From Oligoflexia bacterium (GTDB lineage Bacteria; Bdellovibrionota; Bacteriovoracia; Bacteriovoracales; Bacteriovoracaceae), in contig JADGAM010000001.1 in the NCBI GenBank assembly GCA_015232015.1, forward strand, positions 1,734-65,733: a stretch of DNA of 64,000 nucleotides, read 5' to 3'. The notes below the pieces were generated by a model. It saw only the letters and a program-made list of their open reading frames with translations. It searched no databases and was not told the DNA's origin. How positions within the stretch are numbered: position 1 is the first letter of the stretch; the number at the start of each line of letters is the position of its first letter. Below are positions 45,178 to 55,163 of the stretch, in pieces. Position numbers and translations under genes: made by a program.

Positions 45178-46305
45178 ATGTTTAAGAGAATTTCGTTTTT
45201 GTTTTTTTTAAGTTTCTTTATGTTAACAATGTTTGCAGGTTGTGGAGACGGACTCTACAAAGAAGAGACTGTGGCGGGAAATAATGTGTATGTCGGGGGT
45301 TTTAGTATCAATGTCAGCGACGTTAAAGTTCCAGGCTATTGGAAAAATAAAGTTTGGAATTCATTAACTCCAATTGATGTAGCAAGAAACTCACAAGTTA
45401 ATTCTATTTTTGTTACTACAGATAGTAGAGTATATGCCGGTGGTTATAGTACAAGCACAACTAGTATTATGACTCCAGGATATTGGTTTAATGGTACGTG
45501 GACAGCACTTGTTCCAGGAGTAACTACAAAGGACGCAGCAGTAAGTTCTATGTTTGTTGATTCAAATGGAAAAATCTATGCTGCTGGTTATACCACAAGC
45601 GCCATAGATAAGAAGGTACCTGGTTATTGGTTAGATGGAGTATGGACAGCTCTTACTACTCTAGAAGGTAAAAATTCTGAGGTTTATTCTTTAACTGTTG
45701 CTGGCGGTAATGTGTATGCTGTGGGATATGATACAAAAACTGTAAGTGGAGCAGATGTAAAGGTTCCTACTTATTGGTATAATGGAACAAGAACAGAACT
45801 TGCTAGAATTTATACTGACAAAGTAGGGGAAGCATTTGGTGTTTCTATTGCTGGTGGAGAAGTTTATATTGCTGGTTACAATGTTGATACTGCAACCAAT
45901 GTAAAAACTCCATGCTATTGGAAAAATAATGTTTTAACTCAATTAACTAATGGCTTAAGTTCAACGAAAGATGCTTATGCAAAAGCAATAACTGTAGCTA
46001 ATGGTCATATTTATGTTGCTGGTTATGGTTTAAGCAGTGGTGTAAATGATGCTAGTACAAACAGACCATTTGTTTGGACAGATGGTGTATGGTTGGAATA
46101 TTCAAGAATTCAATCAACAACTTCTGGTGGTTTAAATCATACTTATGGTGTTGCAATAGATGTTACTTCTGAAGGAAGAGTTTATGTTGCTGGCTACTCA
46201 GATCTTTATGCAGGTTTTTGGAGAGATTCACTTTTAGAAACTCTACCACCTCTATACACAACAAAAGCAGCTCAAGCACTTTCAATATTCATAACCGCAA
46301 ACTAA
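45178..46305 (+). CDS. Lipoprotein made of seven ~48-residue repeats (putative beta-propeller)
   Basis: 375 residues. The lipobox is MFAGC (Cys near residue 22). The rest is seven units with the pattern VYAAGY, 8-14 residues, VPGYW-NGVW--L, about 12 residues, VSSI-V--G. Units start near VYVGGF, VYAGGY, IYAAGY, VYAVGY, VYIAGY, IYVAGY and VYVAGY; units 1-5 are very regular, 6 and 7 drift. A seven-fold repeat of this size is what a seven-bladed propeller would show. Cell-surface or periplasmic location is inferred. The protein could bind glycans or proteins; no enzyme motif seen. GAGGGTAAAT precedes ATG. Confidence 0.82.
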   Translation: MFKRISFLFFLSFFMLTMFAGCGDGLYKEETVAGNNVYVGGFSINVSDVKVPGYWKNKVWNSLTPIDVARNSQVNSIFVTTDSRVYAGGYSTSTTSIMTPGYWFNGTWTALVPGVTTKDAAVSSMFVDSNGKIYAAGYTTSAIDKKVPGYWLDGVWTALTTLEGKNSEVYSLTVAGGNVYAVGYDTKTVSGADVKVPTYWYNGTRTELARIYTDKVGEAFGVSIAGGEVYIAGYNVDTATNVKTPCYWKNNVLTQLTNGLSSTKDAYAKAITVANGHIYVAGYGLSSGVNDASTNRPFVWTDGVWLEYSRIQSTTSGGLNHTYGVAIDVTSEGRVYVAGYSDLYAGFWRDSLLETLPPLYTTKAAQALSIFITAN

Positions 46306-46338
46306 TATTTATCTAATTTTTTTTATCACCACAAATAT

Positions 46339-47262
46339 TTAATCATATTTTAGACCATCAAATAATGCCTTAATTAATGATTGTTGAAGTTTATTATATA
46401 TAAATGAACGCCAAAGAATAATGACTGGAGTTTTACGTACTAATCCTAGAGAGAGAAATTCATTTTTTTCTAAAGAGATCTCAGGAGTATAAAAATTACT
46501 AGTACATTTCTCACCATAAATAGCAAGAAGATGATTTTCTAATTCTTTTCCATCGCAACTAAGGGGTTTTCTCTCGCCCTCTACCAGCATGGTGATTAAA
46601 TTTTTTACTTGTTCATTAGTTCGTTCTTTGTGTGCTTTATTCGTATTATTCGTAGATGATGATAATTGATTGTCGATTGATTCGAATGAATCAGTAGGAG
46701 CAACAGTAGTGGTAGTGACATTAGTGTTGTTAGATACAGGGAGAAGGTCATGGTATATGATACGCATATAAGTTGTTCCTAAATTACTTTTTAGTATCTG
46801 CCACAATTCTTCGAAAAAACTTGTTCGGTCACTTTCAAGTAGAGAGCGTAAATGTTCCAATACTATAAAAAAATTATCTAGTAGTTTAATGTTATTGCAG
46901 ATGATCCATTTGGAATACACCTCTAAAAGTGAGTTGTCGCTTTTGTTAAAATTATTAAAATTGTTGAAATCATAAGAGCTAGTAAAATTATCGAAATCAT
47001 CTTCACTTTTAATGTTGAAACTATTTGCTGGCCAAACTGGGTAATACTTATTTTCTTCCTCTAAAATATGCGCCACATCTTCACTTTGAAGATCACTACT
47101 AAAAAGCAACATATTAAGATTTTCACTTTTAATCTCAGATGCAGAAATTTTAGTTTTTACATTTTGATTTTTATTATTAGCTGCAATGGCGGCCGTATTT
47201 GTATTGATGATATTGATTAATAGTGATTTCTCAGAACAAAGATATCCAATTTTAAAATTCAT
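46339..47262 (-). CDS. Protein of unknown function
   Basis: 307 residues, cytoplasmic by appearance. The N-terminal ~100 residues are Asn/Ser/Asp-rich, with a FNNFNNFN repeat; a second Thr/Ser/Asn tract lies at about 175-205. Ordered segments are at about 110-170 (helical, LLDNFFIVLEHLRSLLES) and 215-305. No recognised motif. The ATG is preceded by CGAGGGAAATTT. The order, start and codon use look like a genuine gene. Single-gene unit, convergent with the propeller lipoprotein gene. Confidence 0.65.
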   Translation of the reverse strand: MNFKIGYLCSEKSLLINIINTNTAAIAANNKNQNVKTKISASEIKSENLNMLLFSSDLQSEDVAHILEEENKYYPVWPANSFNIKSEDDFDNFTSSYDFNNFNNFNKSDNSLLEVYSKWIICNNIKLLDNFFIVLEHLRSLLESDRTSFFEELWQILKSNLGTTYMRIIYHDLLPVSNNTNVTTTTVAPTDSFESIDNQLSSSTNNTNKAHKERTNEQVKNLITMLVEGERKPLSCDGKELENHLLAIYGEKCTSNFYTPEISLEKNEFLSLGLVRKTPVIILWRSFIYNKLQQSLIKALFDGLKYD

Positions 47263-47449
47263 TAAATTTCCCTCGTTATAAACTACATAAAAGGATCAAT
47301 AGACATTTGAATAGGCATGTTAACAATTTTTTTTTGTATAATTATAATTTAAATATGTCCATATATATTTACTGTTGATGAAAATGCATCTATTGATAAT
47401 AATATAAAAAATATTATTAAAAAAATAGATTTAAAGTGAAACTTAAATT

Positions 47450-48169
47450 GTGAAATCAAAAAATATTTACTCTAAAATTTTACGTTGTCAAAAATGTTTT
47501 TTGCATAAACCACTATGTATTTGTGAAGATATTCAAAGACTACTGTATGCAAATAAAATAAAATTTCATTTTGTAATACATAGAAAAGAATGGATTACTA
47601 CTTCTAATACTGCAAGAATTGTGGCCATGACTTTATCAAATAAAGAAATTTATACATTTGCAGATGGAAATCCCCATGAGCATTTAGATTTAAATAAGTT
47701 ACCCAATGATCCAAATAAGACTGTAATAATGTTTCCCCTCACTGGTCTTGAAATTGACGTTGATGTTGATAAAAAAAATTTATCAGAAAATGCTAAAATT
47801 AATACTGAAAATATTACTGATATTATCGTTCCTGATGGTAACTGGAATAACACCAAAAGGATGGCCAAAAAACTTCATATTGCAATCAAAGCGCCATTTA
47901 TTACCCTAAAAAGTGACCGTTTATCTAAGTATCGTTTGAGAAAACAACCTGACCTTAAATTTCTTTCAACTTTTGAAGCTGTAGTACAAGCAATAAAATT
48001 TTTTGAAGAAGATGTCAGTAAATCTCACATTGAAAATCTCTTTGATCTTTTTGATAAATTTGTTGATAGATCATTGTGGGTAAATGGAAGAATTTTAGAG
48101 CAAGATTTAAAATACCCACTGGATAAAACAGCAAAGCAATTTTTTCCTAATAAAATAATTCATCTATAA
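47450..48169 (+). CDS. tRNA-uridine aminocarboxypropyltransferase (DTW domain, TapT-like)
   Basis: 239 residues from a GTG start. DTW-family enzymes transfer the aminocarboxypropyl group of S-adenosylmethionine to uridine 47 of tRNA (acp3U). Visible family marks: the N-terminal Cys pairs in RCQKCFLHKPLCIC (zinc), IHRKEW, STSNTARI-like TSNTARI, the eponymous DTW motif here as VPDGNWNNTKRM, and RLRKQPDLKFLSTFEA near the end. Length is typical. Minor insertion with Glu/Asn/Lys between residues 105 and 125. Single gene. Confidence 0.85.
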   Translation: MKSKNIYSKILRCQKCFLHKPLCICEDIQRLLYANKIKFHFVIHRKEWITTSNTARIVAMTLSNKEIYTFADGNPHEHLDLNKLPNDPNKTVIMFPLTGLEIDVDVDKKNLSENAKINTENITDIIVPDGNWNNTKRMAKKLHIAIKAPFITLKSDRLSKYRLRKQPDLKFLSTFEAVVQAIKFFEEDVSKSHIENLFDLFDKFVDRSLWVNGRILEQDLKYPLDKTAKQFFPNKIIHL

Positions 48170-48202
48170 TTCATCTATAATTCATATATAAGTAAAGTGA
48201 TA

Positions 48203-50491
48203 TTATTTATGAGACAGGGTAAATACTCCATTCCAGTCTACAGGAGGAGGATTTTCTTTAAAGAGATTACACCTTTCAATATATACCTTTGATGGATTAG
48301 TTTTGTGTTTCAAGTCAGGGTATCTTTTATATTCATATTCAAGAGATTTTTCAAATGTAGCGATGGCCTCATCCCACTTTTTTTCTTTATAAAGTTTTAT
48401 TCCTTGATGGAAAAGATTTTTTAGTGCGATCAAATCCTCATGAGTTTTATCTTTTTCACCCAATAGGTCGTAGGTTGTAACTGGTTCACTCTTACCGACA
48501 ACTTTCATTGTATCTAGCTCTCTCATTTCAAAAGCATCACCTGTTAGCTTTTTTGTATACTCTGAAATTTGAACAAATATTCCATATTGTTTTGCACACT
48601 CTTCTAGACGGGCCGCTAAATTTACGGAGTCACCCATCATAGTATAGTTCATTCTGCTTCGAGACCCCATATTTCCTGTAACAATCTCTCCTGAGTTAAT
48701 ACCAATTCTCATTCTCATATCATGAACAACGATAGGCCACTTCTCACCTTCACTTTTCCACTTCTCCCTTAAAGTAAGAAGATTTTCTTGCATTCTTAGT
48801 GCAACTAAACACGCATTTACTGCATGGTCAGCAAGAGGCATAGGAGCGCCAAAAAAAGCAATGATAGCATCACCTTCATACTTATCAAGTGTTCCTTTAT
48901 GGGCCAGCAATATATCGGTCATAACGGTTAAATATTCATTTAATAACTCTACTAATTGAGGGGCCGTTAATTTCTCTGAAAACGTGGAAAAACCCTGGAT
49001 GTCAGTAAAGTATGCACTAATTAACCCAACTTCACCTCCTAATTTAGGAGGTTCGCCTCGTTTATACATTTCATCAATTAACTCAGGTGAGATGTAACTA
49101 CCAAAAGCACTTTTCAAGAATTTTTTATCCTTATTGGCCAGATAAAAATTAAGAAGAATATTCCAAATGAAAGTACCGCCCATAGAAAAGAAAGCAAAAA
49201 ATAGTGTAATGTTACATCCTTTAGGTAATAAGTAATAGGTATCGAACAGGAATAACAAAACAAAAAATACTGAAACAATTACTGTATCTAATAGAGCATT
49301 ACCGATCATTGAAAATATTACTACGAAAATTGTACCGAAAATTAGAATTCCCCATGACCAATACATCGATTCAGTATCAGACTTAAAAAACTTTCCTTCA
49401 TTAAGCATACTTACAACATTCATATGGAAATATACTCCAGGAAGTACAGGGTCTACGGGAGTATGTCTAATATCATGAGCTGCAAATGCTGTGGAACCAA
49501 TAAAAACCAATTTATCTTTTAATATTTTTTTAAATTCGATATCGTCATCTTTAGCATCTAAAATTTTGTAAACAGATATGGTATTAAATGCAAAACGATT
49601 TCCATACCATCTAACCTTTGCTTCACCATCATTGTTTACATCCGCTTCGCCTTTTTTTAATTTTAAAATAAGATTTTGGCCGCTAAACATATTGGTTTTC
49701 TTTCTCATTCCTAAAACTGTTGAATCACCAGTTAATGCTTGATAAGAGGCCAATGCCAAAGATGGGAAATATGTAGAATCAAAATTTTGTACTAAGGGGT
49801 AGTGCCTAAATATTCCATCAGGATCAGGTTCAGCGTTGATGTATGCAAACATTACATCTACATCCATAAATGCTTTTATGGGAATAGAAGATCCCAGAAC
49901 CATTTTTTCATTTAAAGCATTGCTTTTATCAAGAGGTTCATTGTTGATGGCATACATATAAAGATTATCAGGAGGTTTTGGAAGTCCATCAGGATCTCCC
50001 ATAATAGTGCTAGCATATCCAAGAATAACTTTTCTATCTGCTGTACTTTGAAATTCTTTAATAGCATTGGCCATATCTTGATCAGGAGATTCTTTAGCAC
50101 AATATTTTTCTTCTTCCGGATAGACCGCATCGAATGTTACAACCTTTGCTTCAAATTTATGAAGTTTTTTTATGATTTTCGCAATGATGCTTCTACTCCA
50201 TGGCCAACGACCAATTTTTTTTAATGAATCATCATCAATTGCAAGTAAAACCATTGTGGGTTCAATCTTATTTTTACTAAAGGCCCTTTCTGCTTCAAGA
50301 TTTTGGTTCATTCTAAAATCATAAAATCTATCTTCAAAAAAAGAGACAATAGTTGTGATTGTTCTTACAAAAGGATATGTTGCTTGAACATCTTTTAAAT
50401 CTCTACTATATTGGAAAATAAAAATACTAACGATAGAAATACCAATAATAATAATTAATCCAGAAATACGTATTAAGATTTTTGATAACAC
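48203..50491 (-). CDS. Adenylate/guanylate cyclase with CHASE2 sensor and TPR tail
   Basis: 762 residues. One N-terminal helix, then a periplasmic CHASE2 domain (about 65-345; VLLAIDDDSLKKIGRWPWSR). Three helices follow at about 365-440, then a class III cyclase catalytic domain (about 480-675). FTDIQGFS and YEGDAIIAFFGAP carry the metal-binding Asp pair; the K in LDKYEGD and VNLAARLEE fit adenine recognition, so cAMP is the likely product. Two C-terminal helices (KLYKEKKWDEAIATFEKSLEY) form a TPR-like hairpin. The cNMP-binding protein at 17949 is a possible receptor. First gene of a minus-strand group reading away from pepN. Confidence 0.93.
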   Translation of the reverse strand: MLSKILIRISGLIIIIGISIVSIFIFQYSRDLKDVQATYPFVRTITTIVSFFEDRFYDFRMNQNLEAERAFSKNKIEPTMVLLAIDDDSLKKIGRWPWSRSIIAKIIKKLHKFEAKVVTFDAVYPEEEKYCAKESPDQDMANAIKEFQSTADRKVILGYASTIMGDPDGLPKPPDNLYMYAINNEPLDKSNALNEKMVLGSSIPIKAFMDVDVMFAYINAEPDPDGIFRHYPLVQNFDSTYFPSLALASYQALTGDSTVLGMRKKTNMFSGQNLILKLKKGEADVNNDGEAKVRWYGNRFAFNTISVYKILDAKDDDIEFKKILKDKLVFIGSTAFAAHDIRHTPVDPVLPGVYFHMNVVSMLNEGKFFKSDTESMYWSWGILIFGTIFVVIFSMIGNALLDTVIVSVFFVLLFLFDTYYLLPKGCNITLFFAFFSMGGTFIWNILLNFYLANKDKKFLKSAFGSYISPELIDEMYKRGEPPKLGGEVGLISAYFTDIQGFSTFSEKLTAPQLVELLNEYLTVMTDILLAHKGTLDKYEGDAIIAFFGAPMPLADHAVNACLVALRMQENLLTLREKWKSEGEKWPIVVHDMRMRIGINSGEIVTGNMGSRSRMNYTMMGDSVNLAARLEECAKQYGIFVQISEYTKKLTGDAFEMRELDTMKVVGKSEPVTTYDLLGEKDKTHEDLIALKNLFHQGIKLYKEKKWDEAIATFEKSLEYEYKRYPDLKHKTNPSKVYIERCNLFKENPPPVDWNGVFTLSHK

Positions 50492-50518
50492 GATTTATCC
50501 TTATTGTAAGAGTAGAAT

Positions 50519-51376
50519 TCACAGATGTTTTAAAATAATTTTTATTTTAGGTAATGAACAACAAGTGTCTACTAATAATGCTATTTTTTGTTTTATCCAA
50601 GAATTAATATTTTTATCAGGATAATTTATGACCTTATCTTTATAGGCATCAGAATAAATCAGAGGTAGTTCAAAATTTATTAATGAAAGAAGATTTTTAG
50701 AATGGATTTGTTTATTACTATTTTGATATAGGTTTAATAAGTTAGATGTATTATATATTGCCAGATCGTTATCCAAATCATGTATTCTGAGTGCTTTAAA
50801 TTTCAAAATACGGGCAGCTAATTTCATTAGCATATTTGAGTATTTTTTTAATTTCAAAGATGTTAATTCACAATCAGAAAAATTTATTAATTTAGCATCT
50901 TTTTCAAATCGGGAAGTGAAAATTCCACAGATCGTTTCATTGCGTGTTTTTATTGTATTATATATTTCAACTAGTGTAGATGTGTGGTGTGTCCCGGTAT
51001 AAGGATAAAAAACACAATAATTATTTCTTTTATTATCCTTAAACAATTTTTGAATAAAAAGTGATAGCGACAATGGTTGTGGACCGAAATTAAAATCTTC
51101 ATCTTTTATTTCAAGAAGATAAATTTTTTGTTCAATTTTTTTTTGAATAAGATCAACTCTTTCTTTAAGAGATATTGGATTGACGACATTACAACTATAA
51201 TTAGAATAAATTATAGTAAAAGTATGTGGTATTGATAAACTAGTTAGAACCTCATTTAAATTTATTATAGTTTGAGACAATGAAGATATAATAGTATGTG
51301 AGAGATTTAGATTTAAATTCTCATCGATTATGGAATTTAGGTGCACTTGTAAAGGAATAAAAATATTTAAAGACAT
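50519..51376 (-). CDS. Protein of unknown function
   Basis: 285 residues, no signal peptide. The first ~30 residues are strand-rich (LNIFIPLQVHLNSII). The middle contains YCVFYPYTGTHHTSTLVEIYN, which recalls an alpha/beta sandwich or glycosyltransferase-like patch, but no family can be named. Frequent Lys/Asn/Ile reflect the AT bias. It lies between the cyclase and pepN on the same strand, with gaps of 27 and 34 bases. The ATG has only a weak ribosome site. Confidence 0.6.
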   Translation of the reverse strand: MSLNIFIPLQVHLNSIIDENLNLNLSHTIISSLSQTIINLNEVLTSLSIPHTFTIIYSNYSCNVVNPISLKERVDLIQKKIEQKIYLLEIKDEDFNFGPQPLSLSLFIQKLFKDNKRNNYCVFYPYTGTHHTSTLVEIYNTIKTRNETICGIFTSRFEKDAKLINFSDCELTSLKLKKYSNMLMKLAARILKFKALRIHDLDNDLAIYNTSNLLNLYQNSNKQIHSKNLLSLINFELPLIYSDAYKDKVINYPDKNINSWIKQKIALLVDTCCSLPKIKIILKHL

Positions 51377-51410
51377 ATATATTAAAATTAAATGAAGAGT
51401 AGAAAGAAAG

Positions 51411-54065
51411 TCAATTGTTTAAATTTTTATAAACAATTTCATAAACATTTTTTGAAAGAGTTGAGCTAATTAATTTAGTTAATTGTAAGTGGATTAATTC
51501 CCGCCTGTTTTGTTCAAGCCTTTTGTAGTTATTAAATACGCGAATAATAGCAGAAGAGAGCATTGGATTATTTTTGTCAATTTCAAGAACTAGAGAAGTC
51601 AAGAATTGATAATTCAAATCTGCTTGATGAATATCTTTATGATGAAATGTAACATGATTATTACTCCAAGTTGATATTAATGCTCTTGTAATATTGGGAA
51701 CTAAAATATTAAACTTTGGATCTTTCATCAAGATTTTTACTCTATCAGTAGTATCTGAAAGATCAGAGCTTGCTTGGACAGTAAACCATTTTAATAGAGT
51801 AAGTTGGTCTTCTTTAAAAAGATCATAGAAAAATTGATAAGCATGAAATCTATCTTCCGTATTAATGTTTGATAATTCAATCATAGCGTATAATCTATCA
51901 GTCATATTGGTGGCATCGTAGAATTGTTTAGTACAAAGCTTGATCTTATTTGCATCTGGATTTGTATAAAGACCAGCATCGATCATTAAATAATGAAGGG
52001 CCACATTTTTTAATGCTCTCTGAGAAGCAGAGTATTTATTAAGAATATCCTTACTATTTTTTAAAGTATCATTTAATTTATGATAGATTTCTTCAAATTT
52101 ATTATAATAAGTTTTACTTAATTCTCTTTCAAGGAATTGTCGTGCTTGATAAATTAAATGATAGTCAATAAGATTTAAATCATTTGTAATGATAGAAATA
52201 GTAGGTACTGTTAGAATCATCGATTTGAAAGTGTTATCTAATAATTGATCATCAAGCAATCTTCCGTAAGCGCGCAAATAACCTTCATGTAACTTAAGTT
52301 CAATATTATTTTTTTGATCGCTCATTAGATCTTTGATTATTCTAATGGTAAGCGTTTGCATGGCCTCAAAGCGATTAAAAGCATCAGAATCGTTTGCCAT
52401 TAAAAAAATCAATTCATCGGTTGAGTAGGGTATATTTAATTTTATAGGTGCTGAAAAGCCTCTATTAATGGAAGGAATTACTTTGCTCTTGATGTTTTTA
52501 AATACAAAAGAATTCTCTTCAGAATTTAAAGATAATATTTTTGAGTGCTTCTTATCCTCAGTTCCATTTTCATCGATTAATCCAATAGCAAGAGGAATTA
52601 AAAGTGGTCCTTTTTTATCATCATCTTTGGTTTGTTGTTTCGTTTTTATAGTGAAAGTTTGTTTTTGCTCATCATAATGATAGTCAATTGTTACTGTTGG
52701 AGTTCCTGCTCTCTCATACCAAAGCTTAAATTGTGATAAGTTGATATTGGATGCTTTTTCCATGGCAAAAATAAAATCTTCAGTGGTGACTGCTTTGCCA
52801 TCAAAAAGTTCAAAGTATTTTGTGATTCCCTTTTTGAAATTATCCATTCCAATAAGTGTGGCAATCATTCTGATAACTTCGGCACCTTTGTTGTAAACAG
52901 TGGCGGTGTAAAAATTATTTATCTCAATATAAGAAGGTGGTCTTATAGGATGAGACATGGGACCCGCATCTTCTGCAAATTGGGAGGTACGCAAATCTTT
53001 CACGTTGGAGATTCGCTTCTCAGAGCGAGAGTTTAAATCACTAGAAAATTCTTGATCTCTAAAAACTGTCAGGCCCTCTTTAAGAGTTAATTGAAACCAA
53101 TCTCTACATGTTACACGATTCCCTGTCCAATTATGAAAATATTCATGACCAATAACCGATTCAATGCCTAAAAAATCTTGATCAGTAGCAGTTTTAACAT
53201 CAGCAAGTACATACTTGCTGTTAAAAATATTAAGACCTTTATTTTCCATTGCACCCATATTGAATGAGTCTACTGCAACTATCATATAAATGGATAAGTC
53301 ATACTCCAGTCCAAATACCTCCTCATCCCAGCTCATGGCCCGCTTTAGTGCCTCCATTGCAGAATAACAGCGAGATTCATTACCCTTGTCACAATAGATT
53401 CTCAAATCAATATTTTTATTTGAACGAGAGATATATCGATCTTTAATGATGCCTAAATCGCCGGCCACTAAAGCAAAAAGATAGCAAGGTTTTGGGAAGG
53501 GATCTTTCCACGTCACATAATGACGGTGGCCATCGTTTATATCACCCTTGGCCACTTGATTACCATTGGAGAGTAGAATTGGATAAAGCTCTTTGTTAGC
53601 AATAATCATAGTAGTAAAACTAGACATGATATCAGGGCGATCAATAAAGTAGGTAATCTTTCTCATTCCTTCTGGTTCATTTTGAGTACAAAAAATATTT
53701 CCTGATTTATATAATCCTTCCAAAGTTTTATTATTGCTGGGATCTATTTCTGTAATTGTTTCTAAAATAAATTTCGATTTATTTAAGGGTAGATTTTTGC
53801 TATCAATAATTAATTTTTCATTATCAATTTTATATTTACTCTCATTTAATTTTTTACCATTGAGAGATATTTTCTGTAGTTTAAGATTTTGCCCGTTAAG
53901 AATTAAAGGCCTATTGTTTTTATTATTTTTTACAATCTTTAATCTTGCATGTACTAATGTTTTATTTTCATCTAGTTCAAAACACAAATCAACTTTGGGA
54001 ATAAGATACTCTGGTGGTTTATAGTCTTTTAAGTAAATAGATTGAGGATTTGAAATATTATCCAT
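51411..54065 (-). CDS. pepN: Aminopeptidase N (M1 family)
   Basis: 884 residues from the ATG at 54065, chosen for AAAGGAGTTAT upstream; the frame stays open to 54143 but those residues are not family-like. It removes N-terminal amino acids from peptides in the cytoplasm or periplasm. GAMEN (about 268-272, MGAMENKGLNIF) binds the N-terminus and HEYFHNWTGNRVTCRDW (about 304-320) is the zinc motif HExxH. LKEGLTVFRDQEF follows with the third zinc ligand Glu. The later TPTVTIDYHYDE and helical C-terminal domain match E. coli-type PepN. It could degrade peptides taken up after the secreted proteases act. Confidence 0.95.
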   Translation of the reverse strand: MDNISNPQSIYLKDYKPPEYLIPKVDLCFELDENKTLVHARLKIVKNNKNNRPLILNGQNLKLQKISLNGKKLNESKYKIDNEKLIIDSKNLPLNKSKFILETITEIDPSNNKTLEGLYKSGNIFCTQNEPEGMRKITYFIDRPDIMSSFTTMIIANKELYPILLSNGNQVAKGDINDGHRHYVTWKDPFPKPCYLFALVAGDLGIIKDRYISRSNKNIDLRIYCDKGNESRCYSAMEALKRAMSWDEEVFGLEYDLSIYMIVAVDSFNMGAMENKGLNIFNSKYVLADVKTATDQDFLGIESVIGHEYFHNWTGNRVTCRDWFQLTLKEGLTVFRDQEFSSDLNSRSEKRISNVKDLRTSQFAEDAGPMSHPIRPPSYIEINNFYTATVYNKGAEVIRMIATLIGMDNFKKGITKYFELFDGKAVTTEDFIFAMEKASNINLSQFKLWYERAGTPTVTIDYHYDEQKQTFTIKTKQQTKDDDKKGPLLIPLAIGLIDENGTEDKKHSKILSLNSEENSFVFKNIKSKVIPSINRGFSAPIKLNIPYSTDELIFLMANDSDAFNRFEAMQTLTIRIIKDLMSDQKNNIELKLHEGYLRAYGRLLDDQLLDNTFKSMILTVPTISIITNDLNLIDYHLIYQARQFLERELSKTYYNKFEEIYHKLNDTLKNSKDILNKYSASQRALKNVALHYLMIDAGLYTNPDANKIKLCTKQFYDATNMTDRLYAMIELSNINTEDRFHAYQFFYDLFKEDQLTLLKWFTVQASSDLSDTTDRVKILMKDPKFNILVPNITRALISTWSNNHVTFHHKDIHQADLNYQFLTSLVLEIDKNNPMLSSAIIRVFNNYKRLEQNRRELIHLQLTKLISSTLSKNVYEIVYKNLNN

Positions 54066-54100
54066 AAATATAACTCCTTTATTAATTAATTTACTTAAAT

Positions 54101-55057
54101 TTAAGATATTCTTTCTAAAACAGCAATGAAAAGTGGGCCCCAACCACTATTATCTGGTAAAATTATTTTTCCATACTTAGTGTTTTCTGCAATATTAGAA
54201 AGGAGTTTATGAGAAGAAGAAGACGATGATGAAGAATAAGATAATATATTAAAACGCTCTTTTCTACGATGGTCATTAATTAATTTATCTATTAAGAAGT
54301 CATTTTCTAGAGGAGAAATTGAGCAAGTACAATATGCTATTTTGCCTCCTACTTTTAAGCACTGTAGTGCCGAACAAAGCATACTATACTGCATTTTAGA
54401 GAGGTATTTAGTTCTATTTACCTTCCATTGTGCTATCAAATCAGTTGATTTTAATAGATGTCCCTCTGATGAACAAGGAGCATCTAATAATATCTTATCA
54501 TATTTATTTTTTTCATTTGAAAGAAGGCACCATTTAGAGGCATCAAAACCTTTTATTTTAATTTTCTCATTAATTAGTTCAGAGGGAAGGTAATTTTTTA
54601 ATGTTCTAATTAATCTCATTCGACGATTATTAGACAATTCATTGGCCACAAGTTTTCCTTGACTTGGACTTTGATTTTGACTTTGTAGATAATCAACAAT
54701 ACAAAGAGTTTTTCCTCCTGGTGCTGCACACATATCGAGTACTAAATCATTTTCTTTTATATCAAGTAACGACACAGCTAAAATAGATGCCAAATCTAAG
54801 AGATAATAATTGAAAAGACCATTAGTAGTTGCGGCGGGAGATGGAACTTGTATATTTTCTATCTGGTAACAAAATTTTAAATCAATGGGAGCTATAGCTG
54901 AAGAAATAAGTGAAACATTAGTATTATCATTATCAAAATCAGCAAATTTATTTATTTTTAAAATATATTTGTTTTTAGGAGCGACTAAAGCATCTCGTAA
55001 TTTAATCCATCTATCGCCATAAAGATTTTGATAATAGTTTTCAAAGTCATTAATCAT
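54101..55057 (-). CDS. RsmB/NSUN-family RNA m5C methyltransferase
   Basis: 318 residues. The SAM-binding motif I is VLDMCAAPGGKTL (about 105). Next come ANELSNNRRMRLI, FDASKW and the two catalytic Cys motifs: LLDAPCSSEGHLL (PC motif) and AYCTCSISPLEN (TC motif). These enzymes methylate cytosine 5 of rRNA or tRNA through a covalent Cys adduct. The N-terminus lacks the extra RNA-binding NusB-like domain of E. coli RsmB; the length is closer to NSUN4-type proteins. A Ser tract (about 282-290) is coded by GAAGAAGA-type repeats. Substrate RNA uncertain. Confidence 0.9.
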   Translation of the reverse strand: MINDFENYYQNLYGDRWIKLRDALVAPKNKYILKINKFADFDNDNTNVSLISSAIAPIDLKFCYQIENIQVPSPAATTNGLFNYYLLDLASILAVSLLDIKENDLVLDMCAAPGGKTLCIVDYLQSQNQSPSQGKLVANELSNNRRMRLIRTLKNYLPSELINEKIKIKGFDASKWCLLSNEKNKYDKILLDAPCSSEGHLLKSTDLIAQWKVNRTKYLSKMQYSMLCSALQCLKVGGKIAYCTCSISPLENDFLIDKLINDHRRKERFNILSYSSSSSSSSHKLLSNIAENTKYGKIILPDNSGWGPLFIAVLERIS

Positions 55058-55163
55058 TTGTTACTTATTTTGTTTATTTGCTTTTATTGTGGTGAATTAG
55101 CATAATTTTATTAACCCATTCTAAAATCCATACATAGAATTAAAGTTATTAAGTTCCCATTTC

